Positions 56,410 through 64,000 of a stretch of DNA of 64,000 nucleotides are shown here, one piece after another. This DNA is from Calothrix sp. NIES-4101 (GTDB taxonomy: Bacteria; Cyanobacteriota; Cyanobacteriia; Cyanobacteriales; Nostocaceae): contig AP018280.1 of the NCBI GenBank assembly GCA_004296455.1, forward strand, positions 868,001-932,000, written 5' to 3'. Below the pieces are notes generated by a model. That model worked only from the letters and a program-made list of their open reading frames with translations. It searched no databases and had not been told where the DNA came from. Positions within the stretch are counted from its first letter, which is position 1. Every line of letters begins with the position of its first letter. The position numbers and the translations under genes were made by a program.

Positions 56410-57141
56410 ATGTATCAGCCATTTCTAGAGCATTTAGAAAAATCGCTAATTGACAAATTCGATTTACAAAGGCGAGAAATTCCTGTTGGTTTAGAGACGA
56501 ATGTGAGCGATCGCGGACGAAATCCTGCGACTATCCGCAGTTGGTGTTACCAATGTCCTCAGTTACGAAAGATTCGCTACACTTACATCGATGCGGGTGA
56601 AAGTGCCCAGATTTTTAATAGCGTCATTTATCCCAACCATAATTTCGATTTACCCCTTTTAGGAATTGACTTTTTGTCATTTGGTAGAGTCAAAAATCTA
56701 ATCGTGTTAGATTTCCAACCCCTATTCCAAGACGAGTCTTACCAGCAAAAATATATTTATCCGTTGCGGACTCTGCACGAGCGGTATCCAGAGTTGACCC
56801 AGGGTTTGGAAATGAAATTTTATGATGCTAATCAATATTTTTCCAAATATTTATTATTTGCCAAAACTGACCAGGAAACTGTGAGTACAAAGGTTTTTGC
56901 CGCCTTCAAAGATTACCTCGATCTATACTGGCAACTCCTTGCTCACGCTACACCTCTGACAAATTCTGAACAGATTCAGCGCATTGTCAAAGCCCAAAAA
57001 GATTACGACCAGTACAGCGCGGATCGCGACCCAGCTTCTGGTCTATTTAGTAGTTATTTCGGTCATGCTTGGTCGGAAAGATTTCTCTACGAATTTTTGT
57101 TTGAAGATGCTGTACCTTTAGCTGTTGCTGGTAACAGATAA
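56410..57141 (+). CDS. pebA: 15,16-dihydrobiliverdin:ferredoxin oxidoreductase
   Basis: The product has 243 residues. YQPFLEHLEKSLIDKF at the start, IFNSVIYPNHNFDLPLLGID in the middle and RDPASGLFSSYFGHAWSERF near the end match ferredoxin-dependent bilin reductases, with catalytic acidic residues in NHNFDLPLLGID. PebA reduces biliverdin IXalpha to 15,16-dihydrobiliverdin. PebA rather than PebB is inferred from its first position in the pair and the wording of these segments. The next gene begins 49 bp downstream. Confidence 0.9.
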   Translation: MYQPFLEHLEKSLIDKFDLQRREIPVGLETNVSDRGRNPATIRSWCYQCPQLRKIRYTYIDAGESAQIFNSVIYPNHNFDLPLLGIDFLSFGRVKNLIVLDFQPLFQDESYQQKYIYPLRTLHERYPELTQGLEMKFYDANQYFSKYLLFAKTDQETVSTKVFAAFKDYLDLYWQLLAHATPLTNSEQIQRIVKAQKDYDQYSADRDPASGLFSSYFGHAWSERFLYEFLFEDAVPLAVAGNR

Positions 57142-57190
57142 AAGCTCATAATCAAAAGTAAATAAAAAAGGTTGAAGGTAATATTCTCTG

Positions 57191-57946
57191 ATGACACTCT
57201 ACCAACCCTTTCTCGATAGTGCGATCGCTTGCCTAAATTCCCGCTTGGATATTCAGCCCTACCCTATTCCCGAAGGATTTGAACACAAAAGTGCGATCGT
57301 TGGTAAGGGTAAAAATCAAGAAGAAATTATTACCACCAGTTACGCGTTTCAATCTCCTAAACTCCAGCAAATTCGCGCAGCCCATGTCCAGGGAGGAAAA
57401 TCACTCCAGGTACTCAATTTTGTGATTTTCCCCCACCTGAATTACGACCTTCCCTTCTTCGGGGCAGATTTAGTCACCCTTCCCGGTGGGCACTTGATTG
57501 CTCTGGATATGCAACCATTATTTGCAGGCGATCGTGAGTATCAAACCAAATATACCGAGCCAATTCTGCCGATTTTTCATAAATACCAACAGCATCTGCC
57601 TTGGGGGGGAGATTTTCCCGAAGAAGCACGACAATTTTTCTCTCCGGCTTTTCTTTGGACTCGCTCCCAGGATCAGGCATTGGTGGAAACGCAAGTATTC
57701 GCAGCATTTATAGATTACTTAGAAGCCTATATTGATTTCGTGATTGCTGCCGATGTGATTACCAATCCCCAAATGCTTGCCAACATCGAGCAACGACAAC
57801 TGCAATACTTACATTATCGAGCCGAGAAAGACCCAGCCCGGGGGATGTTCCAAAGGTTCTACGGCAAAGAGTGGACGGAAGAGTACATCCACGGTTTTCT
57901 CTTCGATTTGGAGCGGAAATTGGCAAAAATATCGGGGAAGGGTTAA
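57191..57946 (+). CDS. pebB: phycoerythrobilin:ferredoxin oxidoreductase
   Basis: The product has 251 residues. Segments [20 protein letters not shown], then [10 protein letters not shown] and [20 protein letters not shown] mark a bilin reductase, with the H-x-N-Y-D-L-P motif for the acidic active site. PebB converts 15,16-dihydrobiliverdin to phycoerythrobilin, and the intermediate is thought to be channelled from PebA. The 49-bp spacing and matching order make a pebAB operon. The strain should therefore be able to make phycoerythrobilin for phycoerythrin or related antennae. Confidence 0.9.
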   Translation: MTLYQPFLDSAIACLNSRLDIQPYPIPEGFEHKSAIVGKGKNQEEIITTSYAFQSPKLQQIRAAHVQGGKSLQVLNFVIFPHLNYDLPFFGADLVTLPGGHLIALDMQPLFAGDREYQTKYTEPILPIFHKYQQHLPWGGDFPEEARQFFSPAFLWTRSQDQALVETQVFAAFIDYLEAYIDFVIAADVITNPQMLANIEQRQLQYLHYRAEKDPARGMFQRFYGKEWTEEYIHGFLFDLERKLAKISGKG

Positions 57947-57966
57947 AGGAAATTCCCCTTTCCCCC

Positions 57967-58770
57967 TTAACCTATCTTCAAACTATCTCTTGTCGTTTTG
58001 CGGGTATAGGAATTCCAAACATCGAGTTCTGCACTGGAGCGACTCAAGAGTTTGGCTCGGTTTGATTCACTCAATCCTTGTACCAAGCTAAAATCTGCCC
58101 CAGCAATGCTTTGTAGGTGTTCTATTTCCACTCCACTTAAATTCGCCGCTCGTAAATCCGCACCTTGGAGATTAACTCCGTTTAAGCGAGCATTGCGTAA
58201 ATAGGCACCTGTTAGGAATGATAAAACCATATTGGCTCCACTTAACCTGGCGTTTTCCAAGTTGGCTCCAGCCAAATCAGTTCCGTTTAAATAAGCTCCT
58301 AGTAGATTGATGCCTGGCAATTCTGCATCTCGTAAATCAGCAGTGCAAAGGTAAGCTCCAGTTAAATTTGCTTCCGGACCGATCGCACCGGAAGTTTTGT
58401 AGGAAAACCCTTCAGGCCAAAGTGTATCGCTGTCATAGTAGGCAACTTGTAGTCTGACATCGGTTAAATTTGTCCCGCGAAAATCGGTTTTTTGCAGCAT
58501 TGCTCGATTTAGAGAAGCACCTCGCAAATCTGCACCCCGCAAGTCTGCACCTCGCAAATCTGCACCCCGCAAATCCGCATTTTGTAGATTGACTGCACTC
58601 AATATTGCTCTCCTCAAATCAGCACCTCGCAAGCTAACTTGATTCAAGTTTACCCCTCGGAAATCGACTTCTTGAAAATCATATTGATACAGCAACTCAT
58701 GGTTAACTAATCCAGCTTTCAGCGCAGACAATATGTCTGGCGGAGGTGTTGAAAGTATAGATGAATTCAT
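57967..58770 (-). CDS. pentapeptide-repeat protein
   Basis: The product has 267 residues. From about residue 38 it shows tandem A-D-L-R-G-type units (LRGADLRRAILSAVNLQNAD, then LRGADLRGADLRGADLRGAS), interrupted at about 105-125 and resuming in NLTGAYLCTADLRDAELPGI. The repeats fold as a four-sided beta-helix; the role in cyanobacteria is mostly unknown. The first about 35 residues (STPPPDILSALKAGLVNHEL onward) form a helical cap. It is convergent with pebB, 20 bp apart, so it is not part of the bilin operon. Confidence 0.88.
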   Translation of the reverse strand: MNSSILSTPPPDILSALKAGLVNHELLYQYDFQEVDFRGVNLNQVSLRGADLRRAILSAVNLQNADLRGADLRGADLRGADLRGASLNRAMLQKTDFRGTNLTDVRLQVAYYDSDTLWPEGFSYKTSGAIGPEANLTGAYLCTADLRDAELPGINLLGAYLNGTDLAGANLENARLSGANMVLSFLTGAYLRNARLNGVNLQGADLRAANLSGVEIEHLQSIAGADFSLVQGLSESNRAKLLSRSSAELDVWNSYTRKTTRDSLKIG

Positions 58771-59593
58771 GCGATCGCTATTAATTTCTTATTCAAAGTA
58801 TTAATTTTATTTTACTTCCTTTTAGTTACTTCTTTTGATACATGTACTTAACAAATATTAATGATAAATTAGCATTCAGATGCTATTACAGTTTTAAGGT
58901 GGTGGATTAAATGATTAAGTGCAAAGATTTTGCGCCTCAAATTACTGAACGGGGACTCTTCAGCTAACCTGCCGAGTATGAATTATTTTCTGAAGTTGTT
59001 AGTGTTGTAAATTAGTGGATCGAAAGTAGAACGATACAGGTGATCAATGTGGAAACCGTTGTTTTACCAGACAGTATAGAAGGCGCAAGTGATAGTGTTT
59101 ACGGAGTAATATTTAGTAATAGATTATACTCAATTGTAATTAGTCAGGGCGTTACAATCAATTGCTTTCAATGTGTGCGTGTCTGGTACAGAGAATAAGC
59201 TTTATCGGAGAAAGAATGAAACGATTTACCTTGTTTACTTTCTTGTATCTCGCGCTAGGAGTTTGTCTCAGGGGAAACGCATCTAAAAAAAACATCACAA
59301 GTATTGACAAAAAGCTTTATTAGTGAATTTAAAATAAATAGAGCTTACTTGACTCATAAAAGCAAATCATTTTAGTAATTAAGTATTACATTTATGAATT
59401 TTCTAGAATGTCTTGTTATTAGAGATAGAAGTTTTATTTATGACACTAAATCAGTAATTATTGCAGTATATTTACTATTGTTCGACAAAGTTGCCTTTTT
59501 CAGAAATCTTGAAAGAGCGTCAATAGCAGAAAAATAGTGTCAGTGCAATGGTATTTTCAGTTCTATAGAATCTGAAGAAATGAAAATATTGAG
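58771..59593. other. long intergenic region with two short open frames
   Basis: A GTG-started 52-codon frame at 59040-59198 (VINVETVVLPDSIEGASDSV onward) precedes the small exported peptide at 59216 by 17 bp; neither matches a known family. AT-rich sequence around 59364-59470 resembles 61898-61990 on the other side of the IS pair. The remainder holds no recognisable gene. Confidence 0.4.
59216..59323 (+). CDS. short exported peptide, probably truncated
   Basis: ATG 59216 follows CGGAGAAAGA. The 35-residue product MKRFTLFTFLYLALGVCLRG continues NASKKNITS and a few residues. It begins like a signal peptide with a possible cleavage site near residue 22, then stops almost at once. It is most likely the 5' end of a secreted protein gene lost when the IS cluster arrived. 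No family is recognised. Confidence 0.35.
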   Translation: MKRFTLFTFLYLALGVCLRGNASKKNITSIDKKLY

Positions 59594-60485
59594 ATGAAAC
59601 TGAAACCAAAATTGACGATCGCAGACCACTTTGATTCGGTAAAAGATCCAAGAGTAGAACGCACAAAACGACATAGCTTACTGGATATCTTTACAATTGC
59701 AATCTGTGCTGTAGTTTGTGGAGCAGATACATGGGGTGAAATAGAAGAATATGGGAAAGCCAAGCAACAGTGGTTAAAAAAATTTTTAAAGTTACCGAAT
59801 GGTATCCCCTCACACGATACATTTGCTCGTGTTTTTGCTCGTATCAATCCAGAGGAATTTCAATCAAGTTTTATTAATTGGATTCAGTCAATTAGTAAAT
59901 TAACTTCGGGAGAAGTTGTTGCAATTGATGGTAAAACCCTGCGCCATTCATATGATAAAAGTCAAGATAAAGCTGCCATACATATGATTAGTGCATGGGC
60001 GACAAATGTGCAATTAGTTTTAGGTCAATTAAAAGTTGATGATAAATCAAATGAAATTACAGCGATTCCAGAATTGATTAAACTATTATCTCTCAAAGGC
60101 TGTATTGTTTCTATCGATGCAATGGGTTGTCAAAAATCAATTGTTAAACAAATTGTCAAGCAAGAAGCAGATTATATTATTGCACTTAAGAAGAATCAAA
60201 AAAACTTGTATAATCAAGTAGAAGCTTTATTTAAAGATGCAATTATTTCTAAATTTCAACAATATCAGCATACAGAGCATCGTTTGGTTGATGAGAGTCA
60301 CGGACGAATAGTTACTAGGTATTACAGCGTGTTAAATAATGTCGGACATCTTCTTGACCTCAAAGATGCATGGGCAAATCTATACAGTATTGGAAAGGTT
60401 GATACTTTGAGAATTGCAAATGGTAAAACTAAGTTAGAAAGTCGTTATTATATTATGAGTATAGACCGAAATGCAGAGTTTTTTA
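59594..60485 (+). pseudogene. ISAs1-family transposase, C-terminus lost to an ISL3 insertion
   Basis: The frame starts MKLKPKLTIADHFDSVKDPR and shows the ISAs1/H-repeat marks SLLDIFTIAICAVVCGADTW, then LPNGIPSHDTFARVFARINP and VVAIDGKTLRHSYDKS with its catalytic Asp. It reaches SRYYIMSIDRNAEF, where the ISL3 inverted repeat begins. The remaining quarter, including the final acidic residue region, is absent; beyond 61896 no matching remainder was found. The open frame to 60652 is read-through into ISL3 DNA. Confidence 0.85.
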
Positions 60486-61896
60486 GGTTCTTCGGTCTAT
60501 TTTATGGAGCATTAACATTAAAATGCCAATTTAATAGGCTACGTAATCTAAAATTACTAAAGTTACGAAAGCCATATCCAAGTCTTTTAATCAATTTAAG
60601 CTTGTTGTTAATGCCTTCCACTACTCCACTGGTAGTTCTACCGTCAAAATAACCAACTATTTCACCAAACCATCGAACAATTGTACCTAGACTTTTTGGA
60701 AAGTATGATTCGGATTCACACATCCAATCTAATAATTTTGTTATGCTATCTCCCCAAGATGTAGTTGTTTGAAATATATCACGGAACTTCTCTTTAAGCT
60801 CGTGCATTTTTCCAAGCTTTGGTGATACTTTTAACACTGATTCTAATTTATCTTTTTGCTTTTCATTTAAGTCATCTTGGTTTTTAAGCAAGCTATATTT
60901 ACTTTTACTTAAAGCTTCTAATTTATGAGCTTTTTCTGATTTGTCTTCTAAAGACATTGCCGCTTTCTTCTCTGCTTTACGCATACTATCTAATTCTTCA
61001 TTCACCTGTTTCATCACATGAAATCTGTCTGCTGTGATATTGGCATTTGGCATTAGTTCTTCTACTAAGTTTTTATAGGCTTTCCAGAGATCAATACTTA
61101 CTTCTTCTATTCTTTCTAATACCTCAACTCCCCAACCGATAAGCACTTCGCGGATATCCTCTATTCTCCTCGAACACACTATCTCAATTGGTTTACGAGT
61201 ATCTAAATCTACTATTACTGCCAAGTAATTACCTTGCCCTTTTACTAATGCTATTTCATCTATTCCTATTCTTCTCACCTGACTTAGGTTGATATTTAAT
61301 ATCTGTGATACCTGCTTTTTTAGCATTGACTCTACTTCGTCATCACTCAATCCATTTCTCTTGGCAACACTATGAACGTTACTATTCAATACTTGCTCAA
61401 CTATATCGAGTGCTAGTCGTTTCGTATAACATGTACTTTTGTCTATAAAATCTAGCTGCTCGCTAAACACTTTTTTACACTTGTGGCATTTAAATTGGCG
61501 GCGATTCATTCTTAACAGTACTGGTTTTTTATTCCAAGGTAAATCATGAATCATTCGCCAATGACTTTGGTGTATACTATAAGTCGGCTTTCCACAGTGC
61601 GGGCAAGTCGAGTATTTTACATCTTTTTCTATTGTAATAATAATTTCTCCCCCTTCTATTTCCTGAAAATCTAATACTTTCATGTCGGGAAGATTTAGTA
61701 TTTGTTCTACAGGAAATTTCATAGCCACCCCTAAAATTTTACTTTTCTAGTATAAAATATCTTGATTGGCTTATTACAACATAGTTTATATTTATTAAAG
61801 CCTTATTTAGCAGTAATTACAGCTTTAGCTTTTATATTTTTACTATCTTACAATCAGGATTTAATTTGTTTACTCCATAAAACTTCCTGAAGAACC
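60486..61896. mobile_element. ISL3-family element inserted in ISAs1
   Basis: The ends carry GGTTCTTC...TTTTATGGAG facing inward (60486-60510 and, as complement, 61872-61896). The expected 8-bp duplication is not found (GTTTTTTA against CAAATTAT), which agrees with a deletion next to the element. Confidence 0.82.
60502..61728 (-). CDS. ISL3-family transposase
   Basis: The product has 408 residues. An N-terminal zinc-binding module (STCPHCGKPTYSIHQSHWRM, then FKCHKCKKVFSE, four Cys in two CxxC pairs) precedes a helix-turn-helix and the catalytic domain with IGIDEIALVKGQGNYLAVIV, then VSIDLWKAYKNLVEELMPN, ADRFHVMKQVNEELD and the glutamate in GVVEGINNKLKLIKR. This is the full ISL3 layout. The frame is complete and the element has both ends, so it may be active. 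Confidence 0.9.
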   Translation of the reverse strand: MAMKFPVEQILNLPDMKVLDFQEIEGGEIIITIEKDVKYSTCPHCGKPTYSIHQSHWRMIHDLPWNKKPVLLRMNRRQFKCHKCKKVFSEQLDFIDKSTCYTKRLALDIVEQVLNSNVHSVAKRNGLSDDEVESMLKKQVSQILNINLSQVRRIGIDEIALVKGQGNYLAVIVDLDTRKPIEIVCSRRIEDIREVLIGWGVEVLERIEEVSIDLWKAYKNLVEELMPNANITADRFHVMKQVNEELDSMRKAEKKAAMSLEDKSEKAHKLEALSKSKYSLLKNQDDLNEKQKDKLESVLKVSPKLGKMHELKEKFRDIFQTTTSWGDSITKLLDWMCESESYFPKSLGTIVRWFGEIVGYFDGRTTSGVVEGINNKLKLIKRLGYGFRNFSNFRLRSLLNWHFNVNAP

Positions 61897-62132
61897 CAAA
61901 TTATTTTAGTGATTCACAGTTGCATTTATTAACTTTATCTAATATACCTCTCTCAATAAGTTTAGTTATATTTATTACAGCAGAATATAACATATTGCAG
62001 GTAATCGATCACAGGCGATCGCAAATTACAAGAAAATGAAACCCTTGTGTTTCCAAGAGTTATAGGTCAAAAGATGAAGGTAATATATTAATTGAAATAG
62101 GGGAATAACTTCGTAGGTTTTCAGCAACATTT
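61897..62132. other. AT-rich spacer between ISL3 and IS66 remnants
   Basis: The stretch has no gene. It includes sequence similar to 59364-59470 and one HIP1-like site at about 62016-62022. Confidence 0.4.
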
Positions 62133-63657
62133 TTAACAGCAACTTCTATCCGCAGGAATTTGGGGAAGTAAAGTAGGAGTTGGTTGATTGTGACGCTTAG
62201 AACTAACAGCTTGAGTCATAAATTCCAAGACATTTCGACGTTGGGACTTTAGGGTAGTAACAACGGTCAACATTCTGGCAACGAAATTGCTGCCAGCCTT
62301 TGTTTGAGAGCCAAAACTGGTACGTCGCCAGATCACGGCAGGACGTATTGCTCTTTCGGCAGCATTATTTGTCGGTTCCACACCCTCAACTTCGACAAAC
62401 AGCCACAAAGCTTGCTCAACTTTTAAGAGTTGACGACAGGTACGAACAGTTTTTGCCAGTGGAGTTTTTTCCTGTGCCCCAATCTCATAATTTGCAGCTT
62501 CTTGTAAAGAAGACTTGATTAAATCGCGAATCTCTGTAACTAAAAGTTGAAACTCGCAACGGCTCAAAGTTCCATCTCGAACCCGATGCCACAGTTCAAA
62601 TAATTTTTCTTGTTGTTTAACCAGAGCATTGCCAATATTTGATGAAACTCCAGAACGCTCAGATATTTTGATAAATTCCCGTTTTAAATGTGCCCAACAT
62701 AACTGCCGTTGCTCCAAGTCAACCCAGTTATACGATGCATATCGGTCGGAGTTTAAAATTCCACCGAAGTTCTCTCCCAGTAGATTTTTGGCTGTGTCCG
62801 TACAACGGGAAAGTGTGACTTGAAAAAACGTAACTAGGGGTGTAACTGCAACCCAGAGCCAAGCTTTTCTGTTTTTGTCATTACATCCATCAACATTTCC
62901 TTAGAAGACAGCTTGTTTCATCTACTCCAACTACAGGAGAATTTTGCACGTATGTTTTTGCTTCTGATACTGCTCCTGCAATTGCATCGCTTGCTTCTTT
63001 CTTCAGTTTATTGACTGTACCTAAGCACATCGTGACTCCAAAGATATCTTGCATTGCGCTTTGTACCATTCGAGTACTATGGCGGTATAACCCACTTAAT
63101 ACTGCTACAAGTGCCACTACCCTTACACCATAACCACGAATTGGCACATCTGCTGGTAAGGTTGCACGAGTCAAGGTTCCACAATGCTGACATTCGAGTT
63201 GATGTAGTCGATGTTCTACGATTATGGGATTTATCGGTGGAATTTCAACTACTTGATGCCTTCTGGGATTGCTATCAACTCCTATTAACTTTTCTCCACA
63301 ACCAGAGCAAGTTTCTGGCTGATGTTCTAAAACGCTATCGCATTCGGATACATCATACAGGTTACGACTATGCCCTTTATGTCCTAGCTGTCCACCTCGC
63401 TTTTTATCACTCTTCTTTTTTGATAGAAGTTTTTCGCTATTGAGTGGGTCGCTTGACGGTGGAGATGATGAGTTTTTTGATGTTCGATTGATTTTTTCTA
63501 ATAGTTCTTGATTTTTGGCAACTTCTGACGCTAACTCTTGTTCGGATTGCTTGATGCGCTGCCCCATTTTCTCCACCAGTTCTTTGATGCTGGCTGGAGT
63601 TTTTTCCCAATCTGAGCTTGGGATTTCAATCCCGTAAACGAGGCACATTACATCCAT
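62133..63657 (-). pseudogene. IS66-family transposase (TnpC) with a frameshift
   Basis: The first frame from ATG 63657 has KINRTSKNSSSPPSSDP, then RGGQLGHKGHSRN, ECQHCGTLTRATLP and AVLSGLYRHSTRMVQ, and ends shortly after VVGVDETS at 62890. The next frame continues GNVDGCNDKNRKAWLWVAVT through LNSDRYASYNWVDLEQRQLC and joins the second frame (to 62133) with VEPTNNAAERAIRPAV. One base near 62905-62915 has been lost or gained. Apart from this the 500-residue protein is complete. The IS66 helper genes tnpA and tnpB are not seen next to it. Confidence 0.85.
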
Positions 63658-64000
63658 GCATCTTAATTTACCATCTATTGGTACTTAATTTACTTGGTAA
63701 CACTTTAAATCCTGTGAACGACTACTATTGCAGTAATTTTCTATTGCTATAAAATTACACTTCAGAAATGTTGGAATTAGTTAATGGCTGAAGAAATAGT
63801 GCCAACTATTAGCGATTTTCCTGTAGGAGAGGCAACGATGGCGGATAAGCTGCCTAGCAGCTAAGTTCAAAAATTATAACTTTTGTGGTGCGGGCATCTT
63901 GCCCGCTTTAGATATACAAATTAGGCGCTTAACAGCTTATATATCAGGGTGGAGTAGTTTATATAGTTTAATGATTTATGAAGTTAAATGAGAGAAATTT
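63658..64000. other. end region with intergenic palindromes
   Basis: A hairpin GCGGGC-ATCTT-GCCCGC at 63890-63906 is the widespread cyanobacterial GGTGCGGGCATCTTGCCCGC repeat. A second small stem GCTGC-CTA-GCAGC lies at 63849-63861. A 26-codon frame at 63784 has no support. No gene is called. Confidence 0.6.

Noticed and set aside
63784-63864. 26-codon frame MAEEIVPTISDFPVGEATMA and onward
   Set aside because: No ribosome site, and it runs into an intergenic palindrome; likely chance.

Overview
The window is chromosomal DNA of a heterocyst-type, phycoerythrobilin-making cyanobacterium (Nostocales-like). The reasons are the many HIP1 octamers (GCGATCGC and variants), a nifP/nifV/nifZ/nifT block in the order I recall from Nostoc/Anabaena genomes, phycobiliprotein lyases beside pebA-pebB, a COP23 protein, a DUF2949 protein and multi-PAS kinases. 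All family names come from reading translated sequence; no database search was run.

Layout. 1-9464: the 3' end of a contractile-injection (phage-tail-like) cluster: two baseplate proteins, a tail protein, a DUF6519 protein and a glycosyltransferase-like gene. 9538-12271: an accessory junction with a decayed GNAT gene, a HigBA-type toxin-antitoxin pair, a 45-bp 3' fragment of tRNA-Phe that looks like an attachment site, and a tyrosine integrase. 12387-19260: an SDR enzyme with a Crp/Fnr regulator, and a TetR regulator divergent from a macrolide-type glycosyltransferase. The space between these two holds three 14-bp palindrome-like boxes spaced exactly 17 bp apart. The glycosyltransferase is broken by an IS4-family element with a clean 11-bp target duplication. 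Three small genes follow. 19366-23008: a graveyard of a CyRepA1 plasmid-replication remnant, an IS5-family element, a transposase stub, a frameshifted gene, a truncated Uma2 gene and a 241-bp non-autonomous derivative of the ISAzo13-type IS found intact at 39169-40492.

23283-29190: VanW, an Ldh-family dehydrogenase, MurJ, a D-Ala-D-Ala-ligase-like ATP-grasp enzyme and a KamA-type radical SAM aminomutase; an unusual set suggestive of cell-wall or amino-acid modification. 29901-33970: a decaying split feoB and a P1B-type metal ATPase with no CPx motif and an in-frame stop at codon 14. 34404-36354: a CysO-like sulfur carrier and threonine synthase. 36918-41368: a beta-helix/OmpA protein, the ISAzo13-type IS and a COP23 protein. 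41960-46723: the nif accessory operon region (nifP, three small genes, nifV, nifZ, nifT, then a 2Fe-2S thioredoxin-like protein). 47016-52965: a DUF4330 protein and a three-gene two-component set. 53025-54718: an IS1 remnant and an IS630-family element. 55023-58770: two CpcS/CpeS lyases, pebA, pebB and a pentapeptide-repeat protein. 59594-63657: ISAs1, ISL3 and IS66 elements, the first and last damaged.

How parts work together. NifP should raise cysteine supply for FeS clusters, NifV makes homocitrate for FeMo-co, and NifZ/NifT assist nitrogenase maturation. PebA and PebB make phycoerythrobilin, which the CpcS/CpeS lyases attach to phycobiliproteins. The clearest unexplained signals are the 17-bp-phased operator, the VanW/Ldh/ATP-grasp/MurJ/KamA set, the tRNA-Phe attachment junction, the duplicated leader upstream of kamA and feoB, and the atypical metal ATPase.
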